Shown here in pieces: positions 1-8,822 of a stretch of DNA of 64,000 nt. Source of the DNA: Sinorhizobium fredii USDA 257. GTDB lineage: Bacteria > Pseudomonadota > Alphaproteobacteria > Rhizobiales > Rhizobiaceae. Each line of letters begins with the position of its first letter. Position 1 is the stretch's first letter. The notes below the pieces were generated by a model. The model was given only the letters and a program-made list of their open reading frames with translations, was not told where the DNA came from and searched no databases. The position numbers were made by a program, and so were the translations under genes. Location of the stretch: contig NT_187163.1 in the NCBI RefSeq assembly GCF_000265205.3, positions 146,606-210,605 of the forward strand, read 5' to 3'.

Positions 1-460
1 CGGCATCATAAATCTGTTGGCCGAGGCTCATCTGACCGGCGTTCTTGTTCTGGATGCGCGAAAGCTCCTGCGCGTAGAAGTCGTCGGCGTTGGTTCGATA
101 GGTCGTATTACCTTCGAGGAATTTTGAGGCTGAGTCAGCGAAGACGCCCGTACCGTTGGCCTTGAACAGGCCCTCGATGGCGCTGAAGTCCGCCGGCAGC
201 GCTTTGCGAATGGCCGGATCGTTCAAGACGCTGGCAACATCTGCCATGTCGGTGAGCTTGTTGAGCGAACCGTAGAGCTGCTGTGCCTGCTCGATCTGCT
301 GATTGAGCGCATCGAGTTGCGACTTGAGCTCAGCGATCGTCTCAATGTGCTTGGCGATCGCCGTCTGGTCGATCACCGGGATCCCCTGCCCTGCCGCACC
401 GCTGGCGGAAAGGATGAGCACGGAGGCAATCGAAGCACAATGAAGTCGATAGGAAGCCAT
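1..460 (-). CDS. virB5: VirB5-type T4SS minor pilus protein (3' end cut by window edge)
   Basis: The reading frame starts at an ATG at 460-458 and stays open to the window edge, so the C-terminus is missing. It begins with a hydrophobic secretion signal (residues about 5-25, ending near SASGAAGQG). A long Gln/Leu-rich helical region follows (ELKSQLDALNQQIEQAQQL), typical of VirB5/TrwJ proteins, which sit at the tip of conjugative pili and contact the recipient. Its ATG overlaps the virB4 stop codon by one base (TGATG), so translation is probably coupled. Position directly after virB4 supports the call. Sequence identity among VirB5 proteins is low, so the family call rests on helical composition plus gene order. 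Confidence 0.82.
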   Translation of the reverse strand, partial: MASYRLHCASIASVLILSASGAAGQGIPVIDQTAIAKHIETIAELKSQLDALNQQIEQAQQLYGSLNKLTDMADVASVLNDPAIRKALPADFSAIEGLFKANGTGVFADSASKFLEGNTTYRTNADDFYAQELSRIQNKNAGQMSLGQQIYDA

Positions 461-2841
461 CAACTTGCACTCCTTCTCTGCTGGAAAATCGGAAGCCAAT
501 CCTTGGCATCGTTGCCGACCTCGGCACGGATCGCATCGGCAAGTTCGACGTTGGCGGTTCGGCCGGAGAGGATGGCGAGTTCGTCGTCGAAGCCCTTGAG
601 GTCTAGCTCGGCGACGACGCTGTTATGTCCCTGCTTCAACACGAACCGCCGGCTCTCGACCGAGAGCTCGCGCGCGACCAGCTCGTATTCGCGCTCCGTC
701 AGCTTGAAGCCATCGACATAGTCGGCATGATTGCCGCGGGAGTTCGGCAGGAATATCTGCGTCGGGCATTGCTCGATGATGGTGTGAGCGATCGGCGAAA
801 CAATCGCATCCCGTGGACTCTGCGTGGCAAAGAGCATGAGTCCGTTCTGCTTTCGAATGGTCTTAAGCTTGTTCTGGGCGAGGTCCCGGAACCCCTCGTC
901 CTGGAGCGCCTTCCAGAACTCATCGATCACGATGATGATCCGCCGGCCGTCGATCAATTGCTCGACGCGATGGAAGAGGTAGGCCATCAGCGGGGTCCGG
1001 ATTTCCTCGTTGTCGAGGAAGTCGGTCATGTCGTAGCCGACGAACTTGCCGCCGATGCCGAATTCGCCGAAGCCGATATCCTCGATGACGTTGTCAAAGA
1101 CCCAACCGAGTGGCCCTCCCCTCTCCCACCGCCGCAGCCTTGCCGCGATCCCTTCCGGATCGGTGTTGTTGAGAAAGGTCCTGAGCGCGCCGATCGTCCG
1201 ACGCTCGACCGGCAGATCGGCAAGGCCGTCGATTGCGGCGGCGATGTCGCGGAGTTCGGTCACGCTCAGTTCCCGCGTGGTTGAGCCGACGAGCTTGCCG
1301 ACCCAGCGCGTCAGGAACACCTTGTTCTCCGGCGTCAGTTCGAGCGCCTTTAAGGGGGCGCATCCGGTCGGAATGCCGTTCTTGAGGGGCAGATAGGTGC
1401 CGCCGGCGGCGCGCACGTAGAGGTCCGCCCCCCTGTCCTTGTCGAAGAACACTACATGCGGGTCGTGCTTCTCGAGTTGCGATAGCATGAAGTTGAGGAG
1501 CACGGTCTTGCCGGCGCCCGACGGTCCGCAGACGAAGGTGTTGCCGAGATCGCCGTAATGGAAATTGAAGTAGTACGGTGACCCGGACGCCGTCTTGAGC
1601 AGGGCGACGGCGGGCCCCCACTCGTTGGCGTCCTTCTGGCCGATCGGATAGGAGTGGAAGGGCGACAAGGCAGCGAAGTTCCGGGAGGTGATCGCGCCGG
1701 ACCGGGCGCGATAGCGGAAGTTCCCCGGCAGCTGCGCCCACCAGGCCGCCTCAAGGCCAAGATCCTCGCGCGCGACGACTGCGCCGCCACTGGTCAGGCT
1801 GGCGCGTGCCTTGGCGAGGTTGTCGGTCAGTTCCTTCACCGATGGGGCGAAGACGGAAAGCGTCAGGTGGTGCTCGCCGAGCACGAACCGGTTGGACTCC
1901 AGATCGTCCATCGCCCCATCAAGCTCCTCGATCTGCGAGGCCGCCTTGTCGCCGCTGCTGACCATCTGGTTCTGCTTGCGGCCCATGATGACACGGGCGT
2001 CCGCCTTCGAGACGAAGGAGAAGGATTGCGCCAGGATCAGTTCGAAAGGACTGGTGAGCACGCCGTCGAGCATGCCGGTCCTGGTGCGGGCCGGATATTC
2101 CTTGAAACTCAGCATGCCGGCATAGCGGCTTTCTGCTTCGGGGCGGATCTCGACCGTCTCGCGGCCGACGATGACACGATCCGAGTAGATCGCCGACGCA
2201 ATGCGGCCCTCGGTCAGGGGGATCGGCTCGCGTCGTCCGCCGACGAACTGATGCAGCACTTCGCTCGGCTCCGAGAACAACAGGCCGTCATGCTCGTAGA
2301 GGGACAGCACGCGGGGCTCGAAGCGTTTCAAAGCCGCCGTGACATCGACGACCTTGTCGCGAAGGTGCTTGAGGGCCTCCTCGTCGAGTTCCGCCCCTGC
2401 GCGACGGGCTCGGCGCAGGCGCGACAGCAGCTTTGCCGCCTTGTCTGCCGGATCGCGTGCCGGTGACCAGAGGATGGTCAGATAGAGGTCGTTGCGAAAC
2501 AGGTCCTCGCCCACCATTCGCGCGCGATACTTGTCGTTGAGCGCCGCCGAGAACGGCGTAGTGAACGTGCCTTCCGGATAGCTGTTGTCGCGACGGCGGA
2601 TGAGATGCGTCCATAAGGCAAGACGCTCGTCGGCGATGTTTCGGTAGAGCGTGTTGAGGTCGCGATGGAGGGCATTCAGGTCGAGAACATCCGCGGTCTC
2701 GAAGGAGACGCCTTCGAGCGCGATCATCACCATCAGCGCCCGGGAATCGAGCGCGATCGTCGACTCGTCGACGTGGCGGACATAGGGGATGAAGGTCTCC
2801 GGACCGAGTTCGCGAGATCTGAGTGTGGTCAGGCTAGGCAA
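460..2841 (-). CDS. virB4: VirB4 ATPase of a type IV secretion system
   Basis: A 793-residue protein, the usual length for VirB4/TrbE/CagE ATPases that power pilus assembly and substrate transfer at the inner membrane. The Walker A box GPSGAGKT lies at residues 439-446 and a Walker B-like IVIDEFWK follows in the C-terminal half, before the conserved LFATQSP segment. The start is a TTG at 2841 that overlaps the last 8 bases of virB3, which indicates translational coupling; no upstream ATG exists in this frame close by. The stop overlaps the virB5 start. It resembles the AvhB/VirB class of rhizobial conjugation systems more than the Trb class. Confidence 0.95.
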   Translation of the reverse strand: MPSLTTLRSRELGPETFIPYVRHVDESTIALDSRALMVMIALEGVSFETADVLDLNALHRDLNTLYRNIADERLALWTHLIRRRDNSYPEGTFTTPFSAALNDKYRARMVGEDLFRNDLYLTILWSPARDPADKAAKLLSRLRRARRAGAELDEEALKHLRDKVVDVTAALKRFEPRVLSLYEHDGLLFSEPSEVLHQFVGGRREPIPLTEGRIASAIYSDRVIVGRETVEIRPEAESRYAGMLSFKEYPARTRTGMLDGVLTSPFELILAQSFSFVSKADARVIMGRKQNQMVSSGDKAASQIEELDGAMDDLESNRFVLGEHHLTLSVFAPSVKELTDNLAKARASLTSGGAVVAREDLGLEAAWWAQLPGNFRYRARSGAITSRNFAALSPFHSYPIGQKDANEWGPAVALLKTASGSPYYFNFHYGDLGNTFVCGPSGAGKTVLLNFMLSQLEKHDPHVVFFDKDRGADLYVRAAGGTYLPLKNGIPTGCAPLKALELTPENKVFLTRWVGKLVGSTTRELSVTELRDIAAAIDGLADLPVERRTIGALRTFLNNTDPEGIAARLRRWERGGPLGWVFDNVIEDIGFGEFGIGGKFVGYDMTDFLDNEEIRTPLMAYLFHRVEQLIDGRRIIIVIDEFWKALQDEGFRDLAQNKLKTIRKQNGLMLFATQSPRDAIVSPIAHTIIEQCPTQIFLPNSRGNHADYVDGFKLTEREYELVARELSVESRRFVLKQGHNSVVAELDLKGFDDELAILSGRTANVELADAIRAEVGNDAKDWLPIFQQRRSAS

Positions 2842-3175
2842 GTCCGAGGTCCCTTTCGTCGTATTTGCGGGCGAGCTTCAGCGGTGCAAGCGTTGCCCCG
2901 CCCCAATAGGCGCTGTTGCGGGACCGGCCGCGTGTCTCCACCCAGGCCAGTAAGATGCGAAACATGTTGTGGTCGTGTTTGACGAGCGCGCGGAACACCA
3001 GGTGGAAGACGACGCCGACGAGCGCGTAAGCGATCGAGCCGGCGACGATGTAAAGGATGGTCGTCAGCATGACGTTCATGCCCATCGCTTCCATCGTCAC
3101 GCCGGCGATCATCGCCGGGCGGGTGCAAGCAATGAACAGCGTGTCTTCCTCGAGCGCCGGCCGTGCGTTCGCCAT
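2834..3175 (-). CDS. virB3: VirB3 inner-membrane T4SS protein
   Basis: A 113-residue protein with one long hydrophobic stretch (about residues 33-64) preceded by the LEEDTLFIACTRPAM segment that is characteristic of VirB3. VirB3 is a small inner-membrane subunit that works with VirB4. It lies 4 bases after virB2 and overlaps virB4 by 8 bases, the standard virB2-B3-B4 order. Confidence 0.92.
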   Translation of the reverse strand: MANARPALEEDTLFIACTRPAMIAGVTMEAMGMNVMLTTILYIVAGSIAYALVGVVFHLVFRALVKHDHNMFRILLAWVETRGRSRNSAYWGGATLAPLKLARKYDERDLGLA

Positions 3176-3179
3176 GGCG

Positions 3180-3479
3180 TCAGCTTCCGACGATGGTGTT
3201 GACGAGTTCGGTGGCGCCGAAGATGCCGCCGATGCCGATGATCCAGAACCCTGCCCGTCTCAGATCCATGTAGCCGAACATCCAGGCAATGCAGATCACG
3301 ATCACCGCGATCACAGCCAGCAGCTTGGCGATGTTGCCGGTCAACATGTCGACGATGTTCTGCAGCACGGTCTCGATGCCGGCGGCTTGCGCGAACGCCG
3401 GTTCGACCAGACTGACCACCATGGCGACGGCCATCAGGGTCGAGGCGGCGATCGGGCGGATACGGGAACTGAAGGTCAT
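3180..3479 (-). CDS. virB2: VirB2 major pilin precursor
   Basis: A 99-residue prepilin. A signal peptide of about 30 residues ends with EPAFA before QAAGIE, and two hydrophobic helices follow (around LLAVIAVIVICIAWMFGY and FWIIGIGGIFG), as in VirB2/TrbC pilins that polymerise into the conjugative pilus. Its ATG overlaps the end of virB1 by 4 bases. Confidence 0.93.
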   Translation of the reverse strand: MTFSSRIRPIAASTLMAVAMVVSLVEPAFAQAAGIETVLQNIVDMLTGNIAKLLAVIAVIVICIAWMFGYMDLRRAGFWIIGIGGIFGATELVNTIVGS

Positions 3480-4147
3480 TCACTCTGCTCCATTTGACTG
3501 TTCTGAAACACGAGGACGGAAGATTGCCGTCGCGAATTGAAAACATCCCAGGACGCCGCCGATGCCGCCTCGTCGGCAGACCGGTCGTCCCTCGCCTTCT
3601 CCACCGCCACATCGACAGGGCTCTCTTCGGTGATCCCCCTCCCCTGCCCGCCATCTCCGATCATGAGAGCCGCGAGGGTTGTGCCGAGCCGCTTCACTTC
3701 CTGGCGGACCTGCTCGTCGTACTGGACCATGGCGCCGACGGAGGGATCGTCCCGTCCGTAGTAGGATTGCAGCATCACCTGTTCGGCTTGGTTCGGATCC
3801 GCGCCGGCCTTCATTGCGAGCCGGTAATATCCGTCGAGCAGTGTCGCGGTAGCCTGAAGGTTGAGGCAGGGATCGAAGGAGTCGGAGATCGAGAGCTTCA
3901 GCTTCCCGAGTTCTTCTGTGCCGATGCCGCCGAGACCGAGCTGGATGTCCTGCCGCTCGGCCGCCAGCGACGTGGCAATCTCGATCGCCTCCGCCTTGGT
4001 AGTGGGCTGCTCCGAGAGCGGAACGCCGCTGTTGATCCTGATGGCGAAGGGCTCGAATTGGCTTTCAAGGCTGACGACGCCGGCGAGTGTCTCGGCCGCA
4101 ACTACGGGTGCGCAAGTTTGCGCCAGATCGAGGAAAGCAACAGGCAT
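3476..4147 (-). CDS. virB1: VirB1-type lytic transglycosylase
   Basis: A 223-residue protein with an SLT-type transglycosylase domain in the N-terminal two thirds. The catalytic Glu is probably Glu28 in VSLESQFEPFAIRIN. The C-terminal 70 residues are polar and low-complexity, as in VirB1 proteins whose tail is processed. It opens the peptidoglycan layer for the secretion channel. No obvious cleavable signal is visible: the frame starts directly with a moderately hydrophobic segment, so export may depend on that segment. It lies 3 bases after the trbM-like gene and overlaps virB2 by 4 bases. Confidence 0.87.
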   Translation of the reverse strand: MPVAFLDLAQTCAPVVAAETLAGVVSLESQFEPFAIRINSGVPLSEQPTTKAEAIEIATSLAAERQDIQLGLGGIGTEELGKLKLSISDSFDPCLNLQATATLLDGYYRLAMKAGADPNQAEQVMLQSYYGRDDPSVGAMVQYDEQVRQEVKRLGTTLAALMIGDGGQGRGITEESPVDVAVEKARDDRSADEAASAASWDVFNSRRQSSVLVFQNSQMEQSE

Positions 4148-4150
4148 GGC

Positions 4151-4669
4151 TCAGTACCACACTCTTTGTTTGCCGACGCCGTCGATGGTCACGTCGATGT
4201 AATGAGGCTGCGGGCGGACGTTCGGCCGCGTCGTCACATAGCGTTGGCACTCTCTGCGGCCTTCGCTCCGCCGCCACGTTGCCGAGGTGATCCGATCATT
4301 GTTGGAATAGCATTCATCAGTTGAGACAGTCTGTGGCCCGGTCGAGATGCAGCTCGCCTCAAGCCCGCGATCACCATAGCGCGTTGTCAGGCGGTAGCCG
4401 TCGTTGCAGTAATAGGGCTCGTATCCGGGGCGCGAGGCGCGGAACCCAACGCCGCTGCAGGTGGGGAAAGAGTGTCCTTTTGCAAGCGCGCGCCAGAGCT
4501 TATGAATCGGCGGCCGGCACTCCGCATACTGCGTCGGACCGCCGGGATTGGAAAGGCACAGGATAACCTGGCATCCCCACTCATCCGCGCGCGCTTTGCC
4601 GTCGAAAACAAGATAGAATGACGCTAAGCTGGCTGCAGCGACGGCTGCCTGCACGAGAGACTTGTTCAT
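4151..4669 (-). CDS. TrbM/KikA/MpfK-family conjugal transfer protein
   Basis: A 172-residue exported protein: an N-terminal signal helix (VQAAVAAASLASFYLVF) followed by the family signature DEWGCQVILCLSNPGGPTQ and a Cys-rich body. TrbM/KikA proteins are periplasmic accessory proteins of conjugation systems with no settled biochemical role. I take the ATG at 4669, because AGGGTGGT sits just upstream; an in-frame GTG at 4678 is the alternative. It is the first gene of the virB operon here. Confidence 0.85.
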   Translation of the reverse strand: MNKSLVQAAVAAASLASFYLVFDGKARADEWGCQVILCLSNPGGPTQYAECRPPIHKLWRALAKGHSFPTCSGVGFRASRPGYEPYYCNDGYRLTTRYGDRGLEASCISTGPQTVSTDECYSNNDRITSATWRRSEGRRECQRYVTTRPNVRPQPHYIDVTIDGVGKQRVWY

Positions 4670-4740
4670 GACCACCACCCTTCACCGACGCGATTGCGCG
4701 CAGAGGCCAGCAAGTTTTGCCACTTCGCGACTCGTTTTAC

Positions 4741-4765
4741 GATCATATAACTGACAGTATAAAAG
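4741..4765. promoter_or_regulatory. Candidate operator between the virB operon and its divergent regulator
   Basis: The 96-base gap between the divergent genes holds the AT-rich palindrome ATA-ACTG-A-CAGT-ATA centred near 4754, overlapping the presumed start region of the MarR-like gene at 4766. The ACTG/CAGT arms are perfect; the outer bases are not. A binding site for that regulator, controlling both directions, is an inference from position and symmetry. Confidence 0.4.
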
Positions 4766-5134
4766 ATGACAAGCGCACTCAACGCACATTGGCAAAGCCA
4801 GCTGTTTGCGGCTTACGCCTTGCAGGAAGTTCTCGACAAACCGATTGACGGAGAGACGCCACAATCGCGGCTGAAGCAGCTCGGGATGATGACGGTTCTC
4901 TACATGATGCATCAGAGCCACGAGAAGCTAACGCTTTCAAATATCGTCAAAATCACCGGATTGACGCGCAATGCCGTGGCGGAATCGATCGATCCACTCG
5001 TTGAGCGCGGCATACTTACAGAGACGATCGTAAAGAACTCCATGGGGCGCGGAACTGCCCGACAGTTTGAGTTCTGTCCGGAAGTTTTCGACCGTTTAAG
5101 GTTGGGAGCAGAGCAGGGAAAGTCAGGAGCGTAG
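4766..5134 (+). CDS. MarR-like winged-helix transcriptional regulator
   Basis: A 122-residue protein. Residues about 40-95 form a winged helix: KLTLSNIVKITGLTRNAVAE is the helix-turn-helix and IVKNSMGRGTARQFEF the wing. This matches MarR-like repressors. It is divergent from the virB operon and sits 96 bases away, so it is probably the local regulator of conjugation, possibly also of itself through the palindrome just upstream. There is no strong Shine-Dalgarno sequence, so the message may be almost leaderless. The ligand is unknown. Confidence 0.72.
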   Translation: MTSALNAHWQSQLFAAYALQEVLDKPIDGETPQSRLKQLGMMTVLYMMHQSHEKLTLSNIVKITGLTRNAVAESIDPLVERGILTETIVKNSMGRGTARQFEFCPEVFDRLRLGAEQGKSGA

Positions 5135-5352
5135 TGACGGTTTTCTGACACGAACATCCTGTGTCGCTAGGTCTGTCAGGCGTTAGGTTACGAATCGAGG
5201 CGCAACCGTCGTTCTCGATACGCACAGCGTTCTTCTTGAGGTCATAGCGTTAGGTTTCCCGCTGAAGAACGCCGCCTTTTCCAACTAAAGACATTTGCGG
5301 CCGGTTTGACGCGATCCTCCATCCGAGCTTCCGCGAATCAGCCGCTCGCTCA

Positions 5353-6031
5353 TCAGCGCGAGAGCCGTTCGGCAACTGCCGGGTTGACGCTATGCGCCAC
5401 CAAAGGGTTCACACGAGTTCGCAGCTGGCCAAAAGCGGTGAGTTCAAAGCGGTAACTGAAAGGGCAAAGCCTCACAATGTCTCCGAATTGGCGGGCAGCG
5501 TGCCCGCCACGGCCATCGTAACGCCGATCTTCTTGGGCTCACCCAATCGCAGCAGTGGCCATCCGACTCGAGCGAGGATTCGCTCGAATCGAAGATCGGT
5601 CACGGTGACAATATCGGTGTAGTCATGCGCCATGCACCATTCGATGATGCCTGCGAACATCGTCAACGTCGTCTCATGGACCATACCGCCTCCCCTTCCC
5701 TCATCGAGACCCGTGTCGACGCAGAAGCGAGAGCTCTCGATCAGAAAGGGATGGGCCTTCAGTCCCTCGTTCGGAAGAAGCGAGGGAAAGACGTCATGGC
5801 CGGGCCAAGTGCTGGGAGAAGTCTGGCGCATCCTGCCACATGGCCGCTGTCCGACACGGTGATGATGTAGGTCGGTTGGAGACCATCGAAAGCATCCGAT
5901 TCCCCACCGTCGAGAACGCTCACCTCCCAGCCTAGCCGATCGGAAAAGACTCGCGCTCGGCGCCTGTGGTGCTGTTCAAGAAGTTGCTTCCCGCGAAGAT
6001 CTGGGTGCGCGGAAATCGCAATAACCTGCAT
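5353..6031 (-). pseudogene. traI: Frameshifted traI-type acyl-homoserine-lactone synthase
   Basis: Reading three frames in turn gives a nearly complete LuxI/TraI-family autoinducer synthase of about 226 residues. The N-terminal piece starts MQVIAISAHPDLRGKQLLEQ (ATG at 6031) and contains RVFSDRLGWEV. The central piece (VFPSLLPNEG through HPFLIESSRFCVD, LRFERILARVGWP, AVAGTLPAN) is one frame off after about 5792-5797, apparently by a 4-base loss. The C-terminal piece (VRLCPFSYRFELTAFGQL) needs one extra T at 5476-5477 and ends at a stop at 5353-5355. As read, no functional AHL synthase is made. In Ti/Ri-type plasmids traI heads the trb operon and is divergent from repABC. The same divergence is seen here, but no trb genes follow. 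Confidence 0.83.
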
Positions 6032-6418
6032 GCTTGTCTTCGTCGTTGAAAATCGTCGCGGAGATGAGCACGGATCAGAATCGCTGGGCAGTTGTAGACT
6101 TCGACAAGGTTTTTGGTTGGGTGAGTCGCGAAGGTTGAACCCCAAACCAGCAGCACGGGCCGTCTCGTCAGGCGCGGTCGGGCTACTCCTGTAGGATTCA
6201 CAGGAGAACAAACTAAGGACCATTTTTAAGGCGCCGCAACCTAACCCTTTGTTTCGTTGAAGAGAATTCGGTTTCGAGCCCGTGGGCTGCGCCGCTCGCA
6301 AGTGCGGTTGTTAAGTATTTGTTAACTCTATTTTTCTTGTCAGCAGGAGGGAATCGGGGCACAGTGACGATAATTTCTAATTTTCCGCAAAATATCGTGA
6401 CTGAGGGCATCTGAAAAA
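6032..6418. other. Divergent traI-repA intergenic region, no gene
   Basis: No convincing coding frame is present in these 387 bases. In related plasmids this interval holds the repABC promoters and a tra box. I found no clear 18-bp tra-box palindrome. AT-rich stretches at about 6225-6240 and 6300-6350 are the likeliest promoter region for repA. Confidence 0.5.
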
Positions 6419-7606
6419 ATGAACGTGACAAAGCCAGTTTCAGAGCCATTACTGAGTTTTGCCGACACGATTCTGGATCAAGGCGGCGAAATTTCAAGCA
6501 AGCTCGACATGCTTCGAATCGAAAAATTCCCACCAAACGCGCAGAAGACCTTACGTCAATTCTCGCTAGCGGAGGTGGCGGATTTCGTCGGAGTCTCCCA
6601 GAGCTACTTGAAAAAGCTACACCTACAAGGAAAAGGTGTCGAGCCAACGGTCACTGCCACGGGCCGTCGATACTACAGTGCTGAACAGATGAACGAGCTG
6701 CGGTCGCTCCTGGATAGGGTCCCCCACCGCAACAAGGGCGAAAAGCTTCAAGTCATTGCGGTTGTGAATTTCAAGGGCGGTTCGGGAAAGACGACGACAT
6801 CGGCTCACCTTGCACAGCACTTGGCACTCAAAGGCTATCGTGTCCTTGCGGTCGACCTCGATCCACAAGCCTCAATGACGGCTTTATATGGAATCCAGCC
6901 TGAGCTTGATGAGAAGCCGTCGTTTTATGAGTCCCTTCGATATGATGACAATCGCAGGTCGATCATCGAGATTATACAGCCCACAAACTTCCCAAACCTC
7001 GACATCGTGCCAGCGAATTTGGAATTGCAGGAGTACGAGTATGAAACACCGCTCGCAATGCAGCGGAAGGACTCGTCTGAAGGCAAGCTGTTTTATACGA
7101 GAATAGGCACCGCGCTGGCCGAGGTCGACGATCGCTACGACGTGGTGGTTGTGGACTGCCCTCCCCAGCTCGGCTACCTGACACTTACCGCGCTGACGGC
7201 TGCCACGTCGGTCCTCATAACTGTACATCCCCAAATGCTGGACATCATGTCGATGTCCCAGTTCCTGCTTATGCTAGGCGACATATTGAAGAGCATCGAG
7301 GGAGCGGGTGTAACGGTTAGTCTGGATTGGTTCCGGTACCTGATTACCCGGTACGAGCCTATGGACATTCCGCAGCAGCAGATGGTCGGCTTCATGCAGT
7401 CGATGTTTGCTCGGCAGATGATGAAAAACCACATGGTGAAGTCGACGGCCGTTTCGGACGCCGGACTAACAAAACAGACGCTCTACGAAGTGGAGCGCTC
7501 TCAATTTACCCCAGCTACCTATGACCGAGCGCGCGAGGCGATGGACCTGGTTAATTCGGAGGTTATCGAGTTGATGCATCAGGCTTGGGGGCGGCGACAT
7601 GCGTAG
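6419..7606 (+). CDS. repA: RepA, ParA-type partition ATPase of repABC
   Basis: A 395-residue protein of the length and layout usual for RepA. An N-terminal helix-turn-helix region (FSLAEVADFVGVSQSYLKKL, about residues 48-67) precedes a MinD/ParA ATPase with the deviant Walker A KGGSGKTT at 119-126, DLDPQAS near 144-150 and the VVVDCPPQLGYL segment. RepA moves plasmids to the cell poles together with RepB and represses the repABC operon. The gene is intact and leads the cassette. Confidence 0.96.
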   Translation: MNVTKPVSEPLLSFADTILDQGGEISSKLDMLRIEKFPPNAQKTLRQFSLAEVADFVGVSQSYLKKLHLQGKGVEPTVTATGRRYYSAEQMNELRSLLDRVPHRNKGEKLQVIAVVNFKGGSGKTTTSAHLAQHLALKGYRVLAVDLDPQASMTALYGIQPELDEKPSFYESLRYDDNRRSIIEIIQPTNFPNLDIVPANLELQEYEYETPLAMQRKDSSEGKLFYTRIGTALAEVDDRYDVVVVDCPPQLGYLTLTALTAATSVLITVHPQMLDIMSMSQFLLMLGDILKSIEGAGVTVSLDWFRYLITRYEPMDIPQQQMVGFMQSMFARQMMKNHMVKSTAVSDAGLTKQTLYEVERSQFTPATYDRAREAMDLVNSEVIELMHQAWGRRHA

Positions 7607-7624
7607 AAAATTGTCAGCCGTACA

Positions 7625-7644
7625 CATTGGTTTTTTTGCCAATG
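7625..7644. repeat. Small inverted repeat between repA and repB
   Basis: CATTGG and CCAATG form a perfect 6-bp inverted repeat separated by eight bases, mostly T, in the 74-base repA-repB gap. It could be an attenuating hairpin or a partition-protein site. It does not match the GTT-N4-GC-N4-AAC layout I looked for as a parS site. Confidence 0.3.
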
Positions 7645-7680
7645 GTTTCACTGAGTTAGGCCAAGATCGGAGTGGACGTG

Positions 7681-8667
7681 ATGGCTCGTAAGGATGTCTT
7701 CGCCAACATAACCAGTGGAGACGGAGCAAGGTCCGAGAGAAAAGCCACCCCTGGTTACGCAAGTCGAGGAGCCTCCCGGTCAATGATCAGTTCCCTCGGG
7801 GAGCTTGCACAGAAGGCGGCCAAGGCGGAACAGATCTTGCAGGGCGAGGCGGTTGTAGAACTCGACCCGAAAGAGATCGACAGCTCGTTTGTGTCTGACC
7901 GCATGGACGATGACGAGTTAGCGTTCAACGAACTCGTTGAGGCTATCCGGGAGCGGGGGCAGGATACACCGGTCCTTGTGCGGCCCCATCCAGTAGACGA
8001 AGGCCGTTATCAAATTGTCTTTGGACATCGACGCGTGCGAGCCGCCAAGCTCCTCAATCGAACAGTTAGAGCGGTTGTTAAAGAGGTCGCGGATGTCGAC
8101 CACGTTGTTGCCCAAGGCCAGGAAAATTCGGCGCGCGAAAACTTGTCGTTCATCGAACGCGCTACTTTCGCCCAACAGCTCCTGGATCTCGGCTACGAGC
8201 GGCGAACCATAGAGCTGGCGCTGTCAATTGATCCCCCTATGCTGACGAGAATGCTGTCAGTCACCGGCAGGATCCCGGTGGAAGTCTCATCTGCCATTGG
8301 GGCTGCGAAAGGTGTGGGACGTGATCGATGGCTTGAGCTTGCCCAATTGATCGAGCGGCCTGAAAACTTGGCTACCGCACTTGCAGTGACGGCCGACGGG
8401 AGTTTCCCAGAAACGCCTTCCGATCGCCGCTTCGATCTGGTTCTCAATGAACTCAAGCGAGCAAGGAAGCCCGCAAAACGTGCTGTTGCGGCTACCACAT
8501 GGCAGCCGAAGGACAAGAGCCTGTCCGCGGAATTCAAGAACACTGGCAAGAGCTTTTCGCTTTCATTGAAGGCGAAGGATGCCGGGAAATTTGGAAGGTT
8601 TCTCACTGAAAACCTGGAGCGCCTCTACGAGGAATTCAGGAAGGAAGAGAAAGTGCAAGGAGACTAA
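7681..8667 (+). CDS. repB: RepB, ParB-type centromere-binding protein of repABC
   Basis: A 328-residue protein starting MARKDVFANI. The ParB/Srx-like N-domain includes IRERGQDTPVLVRPHP, FGHRRVRAAKLL and GQENSARENLSFIERATFAQ, followed by a helix-turn-helix (residues about 160-200) and a C-terminal dimerisation region. RepB binds parS sites and partners RepA in segregation and autoregulation. I choose the ATG at 7681, with GGAG about 10 bases upstream, over a GTG at 7672. It lies 74 bases after repA. The gene appears intact. Confidence 0.95.
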   Translation: MARKDVFANITSGDGARSERKATPGYASRGASRSMISSLGELAQKAAKAEQILQGEAVVELDPKEIDSSFVSDRMDDDELAFNELVEAIRERGQDTPVLVRPHPVDEGRYQIVFGHRRVRAAKLLNRTVRAVVKEVADVDHVVAQGQENSARENLSFIERATFAQQLLDLGYERRTIELALSIDPPMLTRMLSVTGRIPVEVSSAIGAAKGVGRDRWLELAQLIERPENLATALAVTADGSFPETPSDRRFDLVLNELKRARKPAKRAVAATTWQPKDKSLSAEFKNTGKSFSLSLKAKDAGKFGRFLTENLERLYEEFRKEEKVQGD

Positions 8668-8677
8668 ACCGTAAAAG

Positions 8678-8729
8678 AAAAAGGCCCCCAATCGACCCTC
8701 GTCGTGGAAGCCTCTCTCGTATTCTGAGC
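8678..8729 (-). ncRNA. ctRNA, antisense counter-transcript controlling repC
   Basis: The repB-repC gap encodes the small antisense RNA that limits RepC synthesis in repABC plasmids. On the minus strand a start near 8729 gives an RNA of about 50 nt. It ends in a hairpin whose arms GGCTTCC and GGGGGCC pair over 7 positions, allowing G-U pairs, followed by TTTTTC around 8677-8682, a typical intrinsic terminator. Its target is the repC leader on the opposite strand. It remains intact although repC is broken. Confidence 0.85.
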
Positions 8730-8735
8730 AAATCG

Positions 8736-8764
8736 AGAATCGCATTTCCACGAATCACTGTCAA
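8736..8764 (-). promoter_or_regulatory. Promoter of the antisense ctRNA
   Basis: On the minus strand a consensus -35 box TTGACA (8764-8759) and a -10 box GATTCT (8741-8736) are separated by exactly 17 bases. The predicted start is near 8729, just upstream of the hairpin-forming RNA. Confidence 0.8.
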
Positions 8765-8822
8765 GAGTCGTAGCCGTCGATAGGCGGGCGGATTTCTTTT
8801 GCCTCTTAGAAGGTGAAGAAAA

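Noticed and set aside
6032-6418. tra box or parS palindrome upstream of repA
   Set aside because: No sequence in the gap or around the cassette matched an 18-bp tra box or a GTT-N4-GC-N4-AAC centromere site closely enough to report.
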